Shown here in pieces: positions 23,251-35,479 of a stretch of DNA of 64,000 bases. This stretch comes from Serinus canaria. Its lineage: Eukaryota > Chordata > Aves > Passeriformes > Fringillidae. How positions within the stretch are numbered: position 1 is the first letter of the stretch; each line of letters starts with the position of its first letter. The stretch lies in the NCBI RefSeq assembly GCF_022539315.1, contig NC_066343.1, forward strand, positions 49,460,205 to 49,524,204, given 5' to 3'. The position numbers were made by a program, and so were the translations under genes. Under the pieces are notes generated by a model. The model was given only the letters and a program-made list of their open reading frames with translations. It made no database searches and was not told where the DNA came from.

Positions 23251-26200
23251 AAGCTTATTGCATATTTTCTATGGACATTTACACAGCTTTTTGTCAGGCC
23301 AGCAGCCAGTGGGAAGCAAAGTTGAGCCTTGAGTCTCTTGAGCATCAGCGGCCAAGCCCTGCAGGTGGTGGAGGGTAACAGAGGAAGGTGTAGTGCCCCC
23401 TGCAGTACTATCACACTTACCCATCTATTTTATGCCTTGCTGGAAGATGTTTAGTCTCACACTTTAGACACTCCTAAACACTTTAGGTTAGACTCACGGA
23501 ATCACAAAGGAGGCCTGAGGTTATTAGAAGGGTAAAGACCAGAAAATTTAGTAGAAACTTAAAGCACCTGAGCAAATGAACAGTGTATTTCTTTACAGGC
23601 CATAGTCATCGGCAGGCTCAGTGGAAGAGGGAATAAAAAGAGGATTTGTGTCTCAAGAGCACAGGGCATTCCTCAGCACGTGTATCCATGCTTCCCAAAG
23701 CCTTCCCTGTGCAGCAGTGCTGAATGCAATGTGACTGTTCATACGAGCAGTTCATGTGGCTTATGTGACAGCAACCTTTGGTGTTTCACTTATTACAGTC
23801 TGTTTCCTGAGGCATTGACATTTAATCCATGATCTTGAATCATAACATCTTCTGATCAGCATGAAAAGCTCTTTATGCAGAAACATTGCCATTTCCATTT
23901 CTGTCAGGTGCCTCCTCTAGCCTTGGGAGAGCTGGGGTATGCTGGTGACTATGACAATGGTCTGCAGCTGGGGTTTGTAAGGTATCAATTCCCCAGGGAA
24001 TGGAGTGCCTTTTGTCTGAACTTTCGGCCCTAAAACTGTTAAAGCTTTGCAAATAAGGGAACACTTAAAAGCATAGTTTGACAATAACAGGAGAAATTTA
24101 CCAGAAGATCAAATAGCAAATACATTGTTAAGATGACTTTTAATGAAGAAAATTTTCCTTGGGTTCTGCAGTGCTGCCACTTGCCTGTAATCTGACTAAT
24201 CAGTACCTGTAATGTCTTTTAAGGCTGTCATGTTCTGGAGAGTTTTAGATCTGTTTCTTTTCTGCTTTTATGGCTGATGGTGACCACAGGAGCCACCTCT
24301 GACAATTATTTTAGGCAGTCTTTTTTCCTCCAGAGTATAAAGAAACACCTTCTTCTCATACCTCCCTATCTTCTGGTTTAACAGACCCTTATCTCTAATG
24401 ACCAGCTCTAGGGGTGCTATATGCTAAGCAGGAGCTTGGGTTACATTTTATATTCTATCCATTAAGGTCTTCTAATTAATGCTTCCACTGAATATCCAAA
24501 CTAGATCACTGATATCTCCAAGCTTAAACAGTATTTTCAATTTACCAAGCCTTTAAAGGCATGATGTTAAAGCTTTACAAGTCATATATTCAAGAATTTA
24601 TTAACCAGATAATAAGCATAGCCTGAAAATCAGTTCACTAATAACACAACAGAAACAGTAATCACAATCTCTCAGCATCATAGAAAGTGTTACCATGATC
24701 TCTTGGTCTAAATATATGATAGAACTGGAAAATGTATTAGCTTGTTTGGCTAGTGCTTCTTTACTCCCACTGCAGCTTCATATCCTCAAAGGAGCATAGT
24801 CATACTAGTACTGCCCCAATACTGAACAATGGAAATGCTGTACTATTAGTTTTCATCATTTTCAACTAAAATGCAGCTGCCTGCATGACCAGACATGTTT
24901 CCCCAAAGCAGTATTTCAACAGCCATTACAGAAGCTGGTGCATCCCCTGGAGTTTCAATTTAATGCCTTCAAACCACAGGCTTAGCTGTTCAAGTTTTAT
25001 GGTCTAAAATTTGTGCTGAAATTTATTTTATAGTTGAAAATTTATTTTATTTTAAACTCTCCAGAATGCCCTCCAGCCAGTTAATAAATGGCAGAATAGG
25101 CTTGCTGTCTTCCAGCCAAATTGAACCAGACAGGTTATAGAGCAGCACATCCACACCCCACTGAATGAGCAACCAAACAACTCTAAGAGACACAGTACAA
25201 GAATTTTAGTAATTTTACATCCATGAGAAGTTCTCTCTAGGCTCATTAAAATTGTTTGCCTGCATTATGTCAGTTGTGTACAAAGTTTTTGCGTTTGTGT
25301 GAGAAAGATAGCAAACCAAACTGAGCTAAACAATCAAGAAGGGGTTTAGCTATTGCAGCATGGCAAGCAACTGCAGCCCTTCAACAGACAGGGAGTGCTG
25401 TTGGTGACTGCTGAGTACTAATACCTACACTCCAACTCTTGTGTGACATTCCTTTGTCTCCCAGGATCATAAAGTTAAAGTTCACCAAAGTAAGCATAAT
25501 TGTTTCCAGTCCTAGCAGAGTACCTGCAGGGAAAGATGACACTTTGCCTTTGGCAAAGGGGAGTAACACCCGGGCACATATGCCTGCTCTCTCAACAAGC
25601 TGTTGTGCCATCAACCTGAAAGTGTCAAAACAAAAGTTTTTTGTCTTCCTCTCTAACCTACTTTCTTCCCAAAGAACAAACCTCATTTCAGAAACAGACA
25701 TTTCGCAAAACCTCTTCTGAGGTGCTTTCATACCCATGTAGGGCTCTGTCCCCTATAGTGGCTGGACCCTGTATCGAAATGTATACATGGGTATGAGCTT
25801 GAGGAGCTGTTCAAGCAAAAATGCTTACAGGTCTGCCGGTACAAGATCCAGATCCAGCTAGTAAAAGATTGGAGGGCAGCAGCAAAATGAAGGACAAAGC
25901 ACATTTTTGCAACCTCTGGAAGGCGAAGATGAAATCTTTGTGCTGGATTCAAAGATTGAGAAGTGAATGAGAAAATAAGGCAGGGAAGTACGATGGCAAG
26001 GAGATGGCTTTCATGGAGCTGTTTTCAACAAACTGTAGGGACTAAACATTTATGGTATGTCCATTTATATGCCTTTAGAACTGCAACTTAGAGAAATGAT
26101 GAAAGAGACAATGCAAAAGTGCCTCAGCGTACCAGAGCCTCTTCTGCTAAGCTTTTTGACTTTAAAATAGCTAAGCCTGAATGTTTGAAAAATTCCAAGT

Positions 26201-27427
26201 TACAGTACAATAGAATTCCATTTTTACTAAAAATGAGAACTTTGTCACCTCCTGCCACTTCATCCCTCTGTTCTCTGTTATGACAGCCCAGCTCTTCCAT
26301 AGGTCCTTAACTCATATGGAGAGCTGCCTCTGACAGATGATCAGGCTGAAGATCTGGCAGACATCCAGAAGCACAGGAGCTCATAACAGTTGCGGATGAC
26401 ACAAACTGACAAGGTGGCAAATAACCATGAGGACTCTTTGGTATAGTGACACATACATATAAAATGTACAAATTCATAATACATACAAATAACATAAATG
26501 ACATTTGTGTATACACACAAAAATACATATGCATATTTGCTTAAGCAACCTGGATTGTTTGGAGAATTTTAACTATTTATGCAAAATAGGCTTCTATGTT
26601 ACTGTTTAGTGCATGGCCATGGTCATAAAAAGAAGTCCTGAAAGTCATGCCTACAAATGCATGGGCTGCAGTGTGGGTGGCAGTGTGATGAGTAGGAGTC
26701 TCAGCTCACAGGAATTAATAATTTGATGTAGAGACAAATCAGATTATTATAGTTCTTGAACAGAAAAAAAAGAAAAGCGGGAAACAGCTGAAAGTATGAA
26801 TTTCCCTCTGACCATAATGTGACCATCAGTGAGCTGGATACTGGGCATCTGGACATTTTTGAAGGTTACACACTCAACACTCAGGCATGAACACACAAAC
26901 TACAGACATGGAAAGGGTACAGAAAAGAGCCATACAATCAAGGATTTAGAGATCTCCTCTGAAATTTTTAATGGTTTTAAGTTACAGAGAAACAGAAAAT
27001 TTGAAAAAAAAATTAATTGTAGTTTACTAATACCTCAATGGAAATAAAACACTGGGCTTTCAAAAGCCTTTTAGTTCAGCAGAGAAAGAACCAGTGTCTA
27101 GTTAAATATAAAGCCAGAAAAGTTAAAATGATAACAATGACTCACTTTTTGCTGATTTTTAGCTGCTGGAGAAAACTATCAAAGCAATTAATGCCCTTTG
27201 CACTTGTTAAAATTATTTCAGGGTTTTCAATCCATCATGGGTTTTTCCCCCTTTGTCCTTCCAGTTCTTTTCCCTCATGCCCTGGAGAGAACTGAGCAAG
27301 CAACTGGGTGAGTGCTTGGCTGGTGGGATCAACCCACCTGACACTGCCACAGAAGCTGATAGAATATAATTGTAGGGGACTGTTTTGGTACAAGTATGAT
27401 GGCCATCTGAGTGCTTGGAAAGACCCT
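23251..27427. other. Unannotated unique sequence
   Basis: AT-rich sequence of 4.2 kb. Minus (25737-25381, 118 aa) and plus (25439-25720, 93 aa) frames overlap each other and have no recognised domain. A CA/AT-rich low-complexity stretch lies at about 26445-26535. Around 26885-26945 the words 'gacatggaaagggtacagaa' and 'aagagcca' look like a decayed internal CR1 piece in plus orientation, but this is too weak to call. Confidence 0.5.
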
Positions 27428-27600
27428 CATAAAATCATTTAAATTGGAAGAGACTGCTCAGACTGAGCTCAATTTTTAACCTAGCATGGCCAAGTCCACC
27501 TCTCAGCCATGTGCCTCTCAGCCACGTCATATCTCTGCATCTTTTAAATACCTCCATGGATGGTGGCTTAAGTCTGGGCAGCCTGTTCCAGTGCTTGACA
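27428..27600 (-). mobile_element. CR1 LINE 3' end fragment, minus strand
   Basis: Matches the extreme CR1 3' end in minus orientation: 'aaaatcatttaaattggaag', 'ggccaagtccacc', 'cttttaaatacctccatgga' and 'gggcagcctgttccagtgct' occur in the expected order. Divergence is higher than in the other copies, suggesting an older insertion. The edge on the right is uncertain. Confidence 0.82.
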
Positions 27601-30600
27601 AAAATCATGTCATGAGGCCCTAAAGCCATCATTGCAACTTGACCTAAGTCTGGACTTCTGCTCTAGGTCAGAGCTGCCTCATAGATAAGCAGATAAGGAG
27701 ACTGGGAAATTCCTGTAATCTTCTATCTCTAAACAAGGTATCCATTTCCTTTAAAGCTAAAAACACAGGTAAAAACACACCTTACAAACATCAACTGCAT
27801 CCTTACAGCCCGCTTGGATCAACCAATTAATAGAGGTGGCTAATCCTGATTCTGTTAGGAATGTGAGTAGAACTGTCAGGAAGTTTGGTCAAATTTTCTT
27901 CAAGCTATGTAGTGAATAGGTGCACTTTTAGAAAGAAGATCTGTTAATAAAGCCCAAGCAAGTCAACCTCCTGAAGAACAGTTCTCACCCACCTGGTGTC
28001 TGATGGGGTCACACTCTTTTCTCTCCAGCTGAGTCCAGCCTTGGGCACTCACTGGTAGCAAACAAGAGGGGCTTATGAATGTCACAGTTAGGCCTACAGC
28101 TGCGAATTCTCCACCTCCTATCTGGGATGCTCTTGGTGATGGCAGCCAAAAGTATGGCCTGGGAGTGCAGTGAGACTATGCATGGTCAATTTTCCTGGGC
28201 TTGGCTTTATTGGCAACTAAACAGCCAAAACAGGATTAATCATACCCTGCTTTTTCTTTTATTCAGGGGACTTCACTTCCATTTAACCCTCCCACGTGCA
28301 GGACAAACTTCATGAAAGCTGCAGAGTGACAGCCTACCAGTGCTTGCTAGCAATTCCATTTGACAGCATGTAAGCACAGGATGCTGAAAACCAAGTAACA
28401 CTAGGGAGTAATGCTGCATCTCAGCATGGGCTCCCAGGCACTGTCCTCCCAGGCAGACAGTTGTGAAAACTGTGGGGTTTTGGGATTTACTCCTTAGAGA
28501 TGCTTATTAAACAGAATAGATTAAAGCAGGCAGTGTTCTTAGGCCAACTTTTATTATGTTTACATAATGCTAAGTCAGATGTGCTTGCTAATCACTTTCA
28601 ATAGCATTAACTTTTTTAACATAGTACTTGTGTTGATATACAAAATAAAATAATTTATTGAAATAAAAGGTCAGCTGAAAAATCATTGTCTCTTCCAAGC
28701 CTTCTCTGTTTGAGTTACAGGGTTATTCTCTTTACTGTAGGGATAATAAGGATTATATTTCACTGAAAGCTCCAGAATATTATCCATCTCGTTCTTTTGT
28801 ACCCCAGGAGAGGTTATTTCATGTTTTGTGGATCCCTAAGGTAGAAGAAGGGAATCATATTTGCAAGACCAAATGCTCTGCATGTGCAAGCGTGTTCTAA
28901 AGGAAACAGAACAAAGGCAGACCAGACTGACAGTACCTCACATGTCACTGGGTGCCATCTTGCTGCTTTTCTCCTGAAGCAAATCCCCAAACCCATAAGT
29001 ACAGAAAAATATCAGGTCTGCATATTTGTGATTTTCTTTAAAGCTTTCATTTTTGAGGTATGTGCTGCCTTACACTGTCACTTCTGATCTGTCTCAGATC
29101 TCTATGAGCTTTCTGCTCCTGAAATGGAGCTAAATCACTCCAGAAACCACATGTAGGTTGAATATTTGGTGAATGCTGGCACGTCCAAATTTTCAGGAGC
29201 ACCTGATTCTTACCTGATGTCAGATTCCTCATACATGGGGTGGTTGTTTAGGGTGCAGAGACAGAGAAGACATGCCAGGCCTGTGTGCCACAGGATGAAG
29301 AAGTCATTGGAGCAGTGCCGTGGCAATTTTGTGTCTTCAAATTTTGTATGCAGCTTGCATTCCCCAAAAGTTTGGTCCAGTATTTTACAGTAAACGTAAA
29401 GGATATACAGTGTGATTTTGTCATTGTCTTATGCAAAGAGCCATATTACACAGGCTGAGAATCCAGATGTTTTCCAAATTGACCTTGGCTTCTTGCACCA
29501 GATGAAGCCAAAGCCTGTCATCACCAAACTTAGAAGTGACAGGGTAATTCAGGCTCTAGGGAAGGGACTCTAGGAGGTCAACAGGTTCAACCTCCTGCTC
29601 AAAGCAGAGCTACATTTATTGGAAGCATAATGGACACCAAAGCCAGTTTTTACTTCACAGAAAATGGAGGCAGTGGTTAAACCTTTCAGCCCTGCATTAG
29701 AAATAGATTAAGGTGACAGAGCTTGCCAGCTCACAGGTGAGAGCAGCCCACAGATTCCCTTGGCATCAGCTGCAGCTGCCAAAACCCAACCATGAAGTAG
29801 TAGAGATATAGGCTTGGCCTCAGATCCCAACTGGTGAACGGCAGCAGCTGAAGTCATTTGTGACCCGGCCGCTCTCCCCTTCTTCACTTGGTCTGAAGAA
29901 CAGCGATACATGATATGCTCCTTCACCGAGTAGTTTCAGATCCAAAGCTGATGTAAATGAGTTTAAAGCTAAATATAAAGCTGGTTTGGGGATTACTCAG
30001 AAAAACGGCATGGGTGGGATCATAACTGTTGACTTGCTTCATTTGGAAGCAGCTCCTTTCTCAAATAAAAGTTAAATGGCTTTTAGTTTAGAAACCTTAC
30101 ACATCTTACGTGATTCTTGAAAACCCAGCAAGGATACAGTAAATAGGGAGAGCATTCAGATATGGAATAATATGATATATGAGTTTCAAAGTATTTCTGT
30201 GATACAGTAATTTCTATTTCTATCATCAGGAGCTTGGATTGTTATTTCTGAATTTCTTCTTAGGAAGCTGAAAAGTTCTTTGCCATTGAGAGACAATATC
30301 TCCATATAAAAATATGTATATATCAGTATTTAATTTGAGGTAGTTATTCAGAATTTTTGGGCCCATTTCTTTTTCTTATTTACAAGTACAAATCTATTTA
30401 CCTATGAACAAATCTATGAGACTCTGATTCACTCAAAAGAGGTATACAACACAATCTCGACATTTCGGTGACCAATCTCATAAAAAAAGCATTTTCCAAG
30501 AAATGCGTAGACCATCCTGCTTTCCAATGGTCTAGTAACAAGAATTACAGAGGTATGTGGAAAACTGAAAAAAAGGGAAGTAAAAAGCTGCAGTAGATGT

Positions 30601-32731
30601 AAAAGCTCATATCACACCTCAAAAGGATCATATTCAAATTAATGTGTATGGGAGGAATAACAGTAATCATTGTTTCTGTAAGCAGTTTCTAAATATAATG
30701 ATAAAAGATACAGTAAGAACAATCTGCTCAGAGGAAAACAAGGTGTTTGTCTCTTTCTTTACTCCCCATTTTTTCAATCTATACTTTTGTTTTCTTGCTG
30801 TTATCTGTAAAAACAACACTTTGGTGTTGTTTCTGACGTCCTACTCTTTTGAAGTTTTTATTTTACATCATTCTTGGTGATGCTTGTAGCATGCTTTGGT
30901 GGTCACCAGCACATACATGGGAGTCCATTAATGTTGAAGAGTGAAAATCTAGCTGTCCAGTGCTTGGAAGGACATGGCAAGGATGTCCAGTCTATTTTAA
31001 ATAGTCAAGAAGAGGCACTGCACCCTCACACAGTTGTTTTCCTTCGCTCCCCAAAATCCCAGTTTTGCCTGCCTAACCTGGACATGAGAAAGTCCAGGAA
31101 ATTTCTAAAGGCAAGCCTCCAGCATGATGAGGCAAGTTTGGTTTCTTTGTAAGAAGTGAGGGGAGACAAGGGAAATGGAAACTGAAACTGTTTTGAAGTA
31201 ATGGCAACCTCAGCTGCTGCAATGGGGTGCAGAGATATGTGATATACTGTGATTATTGGAGTTTAGAGGCTTCCTTTTCAGACTAAAACATTTTTCACTC
31301 CTTTTGGAAACAGTATTACATTACAGGTGTTATAACTTTTCTCCCGAATCAGACTGGCCAGGGAACTGTAAATCTAAATCATGGCTGCCCTCAGGAAACC
31401 TGCCAGCCTGTAAACACAATGAAATGAGTGAGATGAAAGCATCTGAGTGAGAAAATTAATTTTAGGCATTCCACTGAAGTCTATCTAGTTTTTACAGTCT
31501 GGCCTGGCAGCTACAAGTAACAGCTGGGGAGGACATATTAATTCCCAGTGACTAATGCTGGGAAGATTACCTTAAGCTTGAAATCTTTACATAGGGGTCC
31601 AAGAGGGAAGAGAAAACTTATTCCCTCAAATTTCTCTTGTTTTTTTTCCTTGCTGGAAAGTCATGGTATTCTACCATAAGTATCAAGCTTTCCTACTTCT
31701 GAAGCGTTGTTGTTCAAACTGATGAATTTTCCGATTAGTTTAGGTAGAAAAGTATTTCAAAGTGCAGGCTGACCACAAGAGTAACTTGTTAGGACATTGC
31801 ATGTTTTTTAGCATATTTCATTTTTCCAGCACATTTGTGTGCTTTTGCAGAGTTTCCCCATTCTTACAAAGATCGCTCTTCTCAGAGGATTTTGCTCACT
31901 GCTCCAGCCTAGCAGGGGCAGGTGAACACAATCCAAAAATGTGGGAAAGATTCAAAGTGTTTTTTTTCATGTTCCACCCTCTGAATGTGAGCAAAGATTC
32001 CATTTAAGATACAAAACTCTCTCAAGACACAAAATGCTGTCATTCATCAACCTATTTATACCCATGTCTACTCCATCATTTTTCATTTCACACAATGTTG
32101 CTTGTCATCCGGGCACAATGAATGAAGCCAAAACACTGCAAGAACATTTCCTGTCCAGACTGTAAGAGAGTATGAGTCTCATGTTAACTCATTCTCATAA
32201 CTTTCAGAGCACTTGATTTTGTGCCCAGATTTTGGAGAGTGAAAGAGCATCCAAGGAACACCCATCGCTAACTATGCCATTTGTCACCTGGACTCTTCTA
32301 ACATCCTTCAGACCATATTTAGATCTCTGTTATTAACTTTTTTTCTTCCTACTTTTTATTCTTCTCAAGACCTTCCTGGATACTTTCCTGGTACTAGTTG
32401 TTTTCAGCTCCCTAATAAAGCTAGCTCCCTGTGAAGAAGCCCGTGGGGTTTAGCAAATAAAGAGATACTGGGCAACTGCAAAAGCAGAAGACAGCACTGT
32501 GATTCCTTATCCCCATCTACCAGAACCTTCCATTCACTGCTGACCTGTCTTTAACATGCCCAATTATTTTTTTAGACATCTGACATCAGTTAAAAGGGAC
32601 TTTCACTGTCCACCAGAAAGGACACCAGCAACTTGTCCATCAGTTCATTCTCTCTTGCACAACTGGAAGGAGCAAGCTGCTTCTTCATTTAGCCCCATTA
32701 GTCTCATTTCGCCACAAAGGTGCTCAAGCAG
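27601..32731. other. Unannotated unique sequence
   Basis: 5.1 kb without a recognised gene. A short patch at about 29555-29615 ('agggactctaggaggtcaac', 'aacctcctgctcaaagcag') resembles a CR1 3' end in minus orientation and may be a relic. The remaining open frames are at most 92 codons and carry no domain. Confidence 0.5.
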
Positions 32732-32776
32732 CATTCATGGCTAGAGCAGCATTAAGATCTGCTCTAGCCATGAATG
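32732..32776. repeat. Perfect hairpin: 18-bp arms, 9-nt loop
   Basis: cattcatggctagagcag at 32732-32749 is followed, after the 9-base loop cattaagat, by its exact reverse complement at 32759-32776. I see no surrounding transposon. It may be a template-switch product, a cruciform-prone site, or the stem of a small structured RNA; the sequence alone does not decide between these. Confidence 0.9.
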
Positions 32777-34111
32777 TGATGAAGAAACCTGCCATTACTT
32801 GCCCTGCCATTACTGTCATTACTTCCCCTAGAAAACAAACTCCCCAAACAGAAGATGTGGGAATAGATCTTGATTTCTGATTGGGTGTTGTTTTGTGCTG
32901 GTAAACTACACAGATGAGACAGCAGACTTCTAGGAATACACCTGGATGGAATACTGTGTTTGGGCTAGGTGCAGAGATGAGCTGGTCCTGTGACGATGGT
33001 TCAGGCTGACCACACATCAGGTACTTGAAGGCAGAGCTGTGTCTGCACTGTTTATCTCTCCCCAGCTTCAGGCAGCAGCTCACCTCCTCTTCAGTTCAGT
33101 CACGGAAACAGAAAGGCTGCAGTCACATCATTACTTCTCACCTAAAATGGGCAGTCACTGGAGCCTTTGTGTAGAAATTCTTCCAGAACCATTTCCTTAA
33201 TTACTGCAATTCAGCAGGCCAGTCCTGAGCATCCTGGGGAGGATCCTGTGTAGAACTCTTATGACAAGGAATAGGAAGGTATTTTCTATGGAAAAGAGAG
33301 TGTGGAACACATTCACATTGGCACTGTCTACTTGGCACTGTCTGCTGATAGAGACTGGGAATGGTGGGAAGGGGAGGAACACACATAAGAACTAGAAGGA
33401 AATAGAGGTGTCAGAACTTGCATACATGATTCGGGCTGTACCAGCTGCTTTGGCAGGTTGAGCAAAAGGATGTAGAGCCTAAAATCCAGAGCCTATGATG
33501 GGCAACTTCCAAGCCTTCCCACTTTGGAATTGTTCTGGTCCTGACACTGGTGCAGAAATTAATCCCTTTCTGAACATCTGGGAATTTACTGAATTTGTAC
33601 ACCCAACTGCCTCTTGAATAATGAACAGCAGGTATAAACAAGGCAAATATCCATAGGGGCTTTCAGCATCCATTTTCTTTGGACAATGATTTCAGTTTTT
33701 CTGAAGAGAGATGGTGGGGCTCAGATACCATTTTTTCCCCTTCTTTCCTGTAAAAAATCTGCCTCCCACTCTCTTTCTTAGTATCCATGTTCTTAGGTGT
33801 GGAAATATGTTTGCTGTGCAGGAAAACTGACTTGGGGGGGGTCCAATATTCATTGCTGTTTTGACTTTGGAGCAACAAGTAATTTCAATTAAAGAATCCT
33901 AACTACATAAATAATTACGCATTTCACTAAAAGTCATAAGTCTCCAAAGTTTGTGAGACAATTACATTAAAAAAATAAAAAATGTATATGCATGCATACA
34001 GGCTTTCAAACATATGATATTGAAATATTTAGTGTATTCAAAAATTAATGATGTTTAAAATGTGTATATAAAAACATGCATAGGCACATTACATGAAGTA
34101 GTATTTTATAC
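32777..34111. other. Unannotated unique sequence
   Basis: Minus-strand frames at 33083-32724 (119 aa) and elsewhere are not recognisable. A G8 run lies at about 33833-33840. From about 33900 the sequence becomes very AT-rich. Confidence 0.5.
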
Positions 34112-34143
34112 TATTATTATATTTTATATAAAATATAATAATA
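34112..34143. repeat. Perfect 32-bp AT-only palindrome
   Basis: All 32 bases are A or T and every position pairs with its partner around the centre at 34127/34128. It lies in a longer AT-rich stretch (about 34060-34160) with a further partial inverted repeat on its right. Such sequences can extrude cruciforms and are common breakage or indel sites in vertebrate genomes. Confidence 0.93.
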
Positions 34144-35479
34144 TTTTATATATATACAACATGCTACAGAAATAAAGAGCTGCAAAGTGTTCTACTTAGA
34201 GGTTACAGAGCAGCAAGAGCAACTCTTGCCAGCCATCCTGCATGTGACTTTGTGAGAGAAGTGAATCTGATTACTTCAAAAAATTGGATGATCATATTAT
34301 AAATGGTTATAGGTAAACTGTTAAAGCATTCTGGGACATGTATTTCAACAAATTACTGCCTGGAATTTAATTTGTACTTTCATGAAAGTGTCTCTACTTC
34401 AAGAATATTTCTGTTGATAATGGGTCTAAAATAACATTTTAACTCTGTAAATAAGTTTTTTAAACACTTCTCTATCTACATAGGTGTATTACAGGTGAAA
34501 ACTTTGGAAATTTGAATTATATTTTGCAAATTTCTAACTATTTTCTGTTACCCGAAATCCACTGAAAATCACATGACAAAGTCACTCCTGGGACTGGATC
34601 CATGTCTGGTTATGCAGCCCTGCAGTGGTAACTGAGGTTGCAGCTTTTGTGGTTTAGTCCTAGATCCTCAGCTTTATTTCAGCACATACCCCCTACAGGG
34701 CACCAAGAGGAATTGTGTGAACGATTTCACAGGCTGAGCTTGTTTCCATCCCAGCAATACAGTTCAGCCATCATACACTGTGTTTTTCACTTCAAATAGT
34801 CTCCTGCAGATAGTAATGGACACCAAGCACTGAGATTATACAGAGGCAGGGACAAGCCAACTCAATTTCCCACTTGTTTTGAAATATCTTTGCTTCATAT
34901 AATTTTTTGCCTTTATAAGACAAGCTTGCTAAATTATTCTGCAGAAAAATACTAATAAGAGAAGACTAATAACATGTTCAGTTGGTCAGATGTCAACTTT
35001 TATAGACAAAGAAGAGGGAGAAGTTATCCACAGTGTAAGTTAAACGCTCACTTCCTAGCAGAAGGATTCTTAAACTCTTTGAAGAACTAAGCCAGAATGA
35101 TGAAGTCACTGCTGCAAAGCCCAAGCTCCACCTTTATGGCTGTTCCCTAGGACAAACGCCTCACTTGTCAAAAAAGAATGTTTCAAATTGGCTCACTGCA
35201 CTTCTCGAGCACATATTCTGGAAAACTGTTCTCCGTAAAATTTGGACCTGTGCGTCGCTTGAGGCTCTCTCCCAGATAAAAAGTTCCTCGTGCTGTTCCT
35301 TGTGGCATGTCTCTGATTTCCAGATAGTTGAAACAGGAGAAGAGGAGTGTAGTTAGGAGTGACACTTTCCAAGCTGTTCTTGGCTGACATTGGTAACTCA
35401 AGGCTGGACATTCGGATCTCCTTGTACAAAACATGTGACAAGCTGTGGGACTGATGGAACAAGAGCTGAGAAGGAAAAA
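34144..35479. other. Unannotated unique sequence left of the GGGAA array
   Basis: AT-rich and without a recognisable gene. Near the array the sequence is ordinary unique DNA, so the array boundary at about 35480 is sharp. Confidence 0.55.

Noticed and set aside
26885..26945. Possible decayed internal CR1 segment.
   Set aside because: Few matching words, no continuation on either side.
29555..29615. Possible CR1 3' end relic.
   Set aside because: About 60 bp of moderate similarity and no tail octamer; listed only as a remark in the surrounding block.
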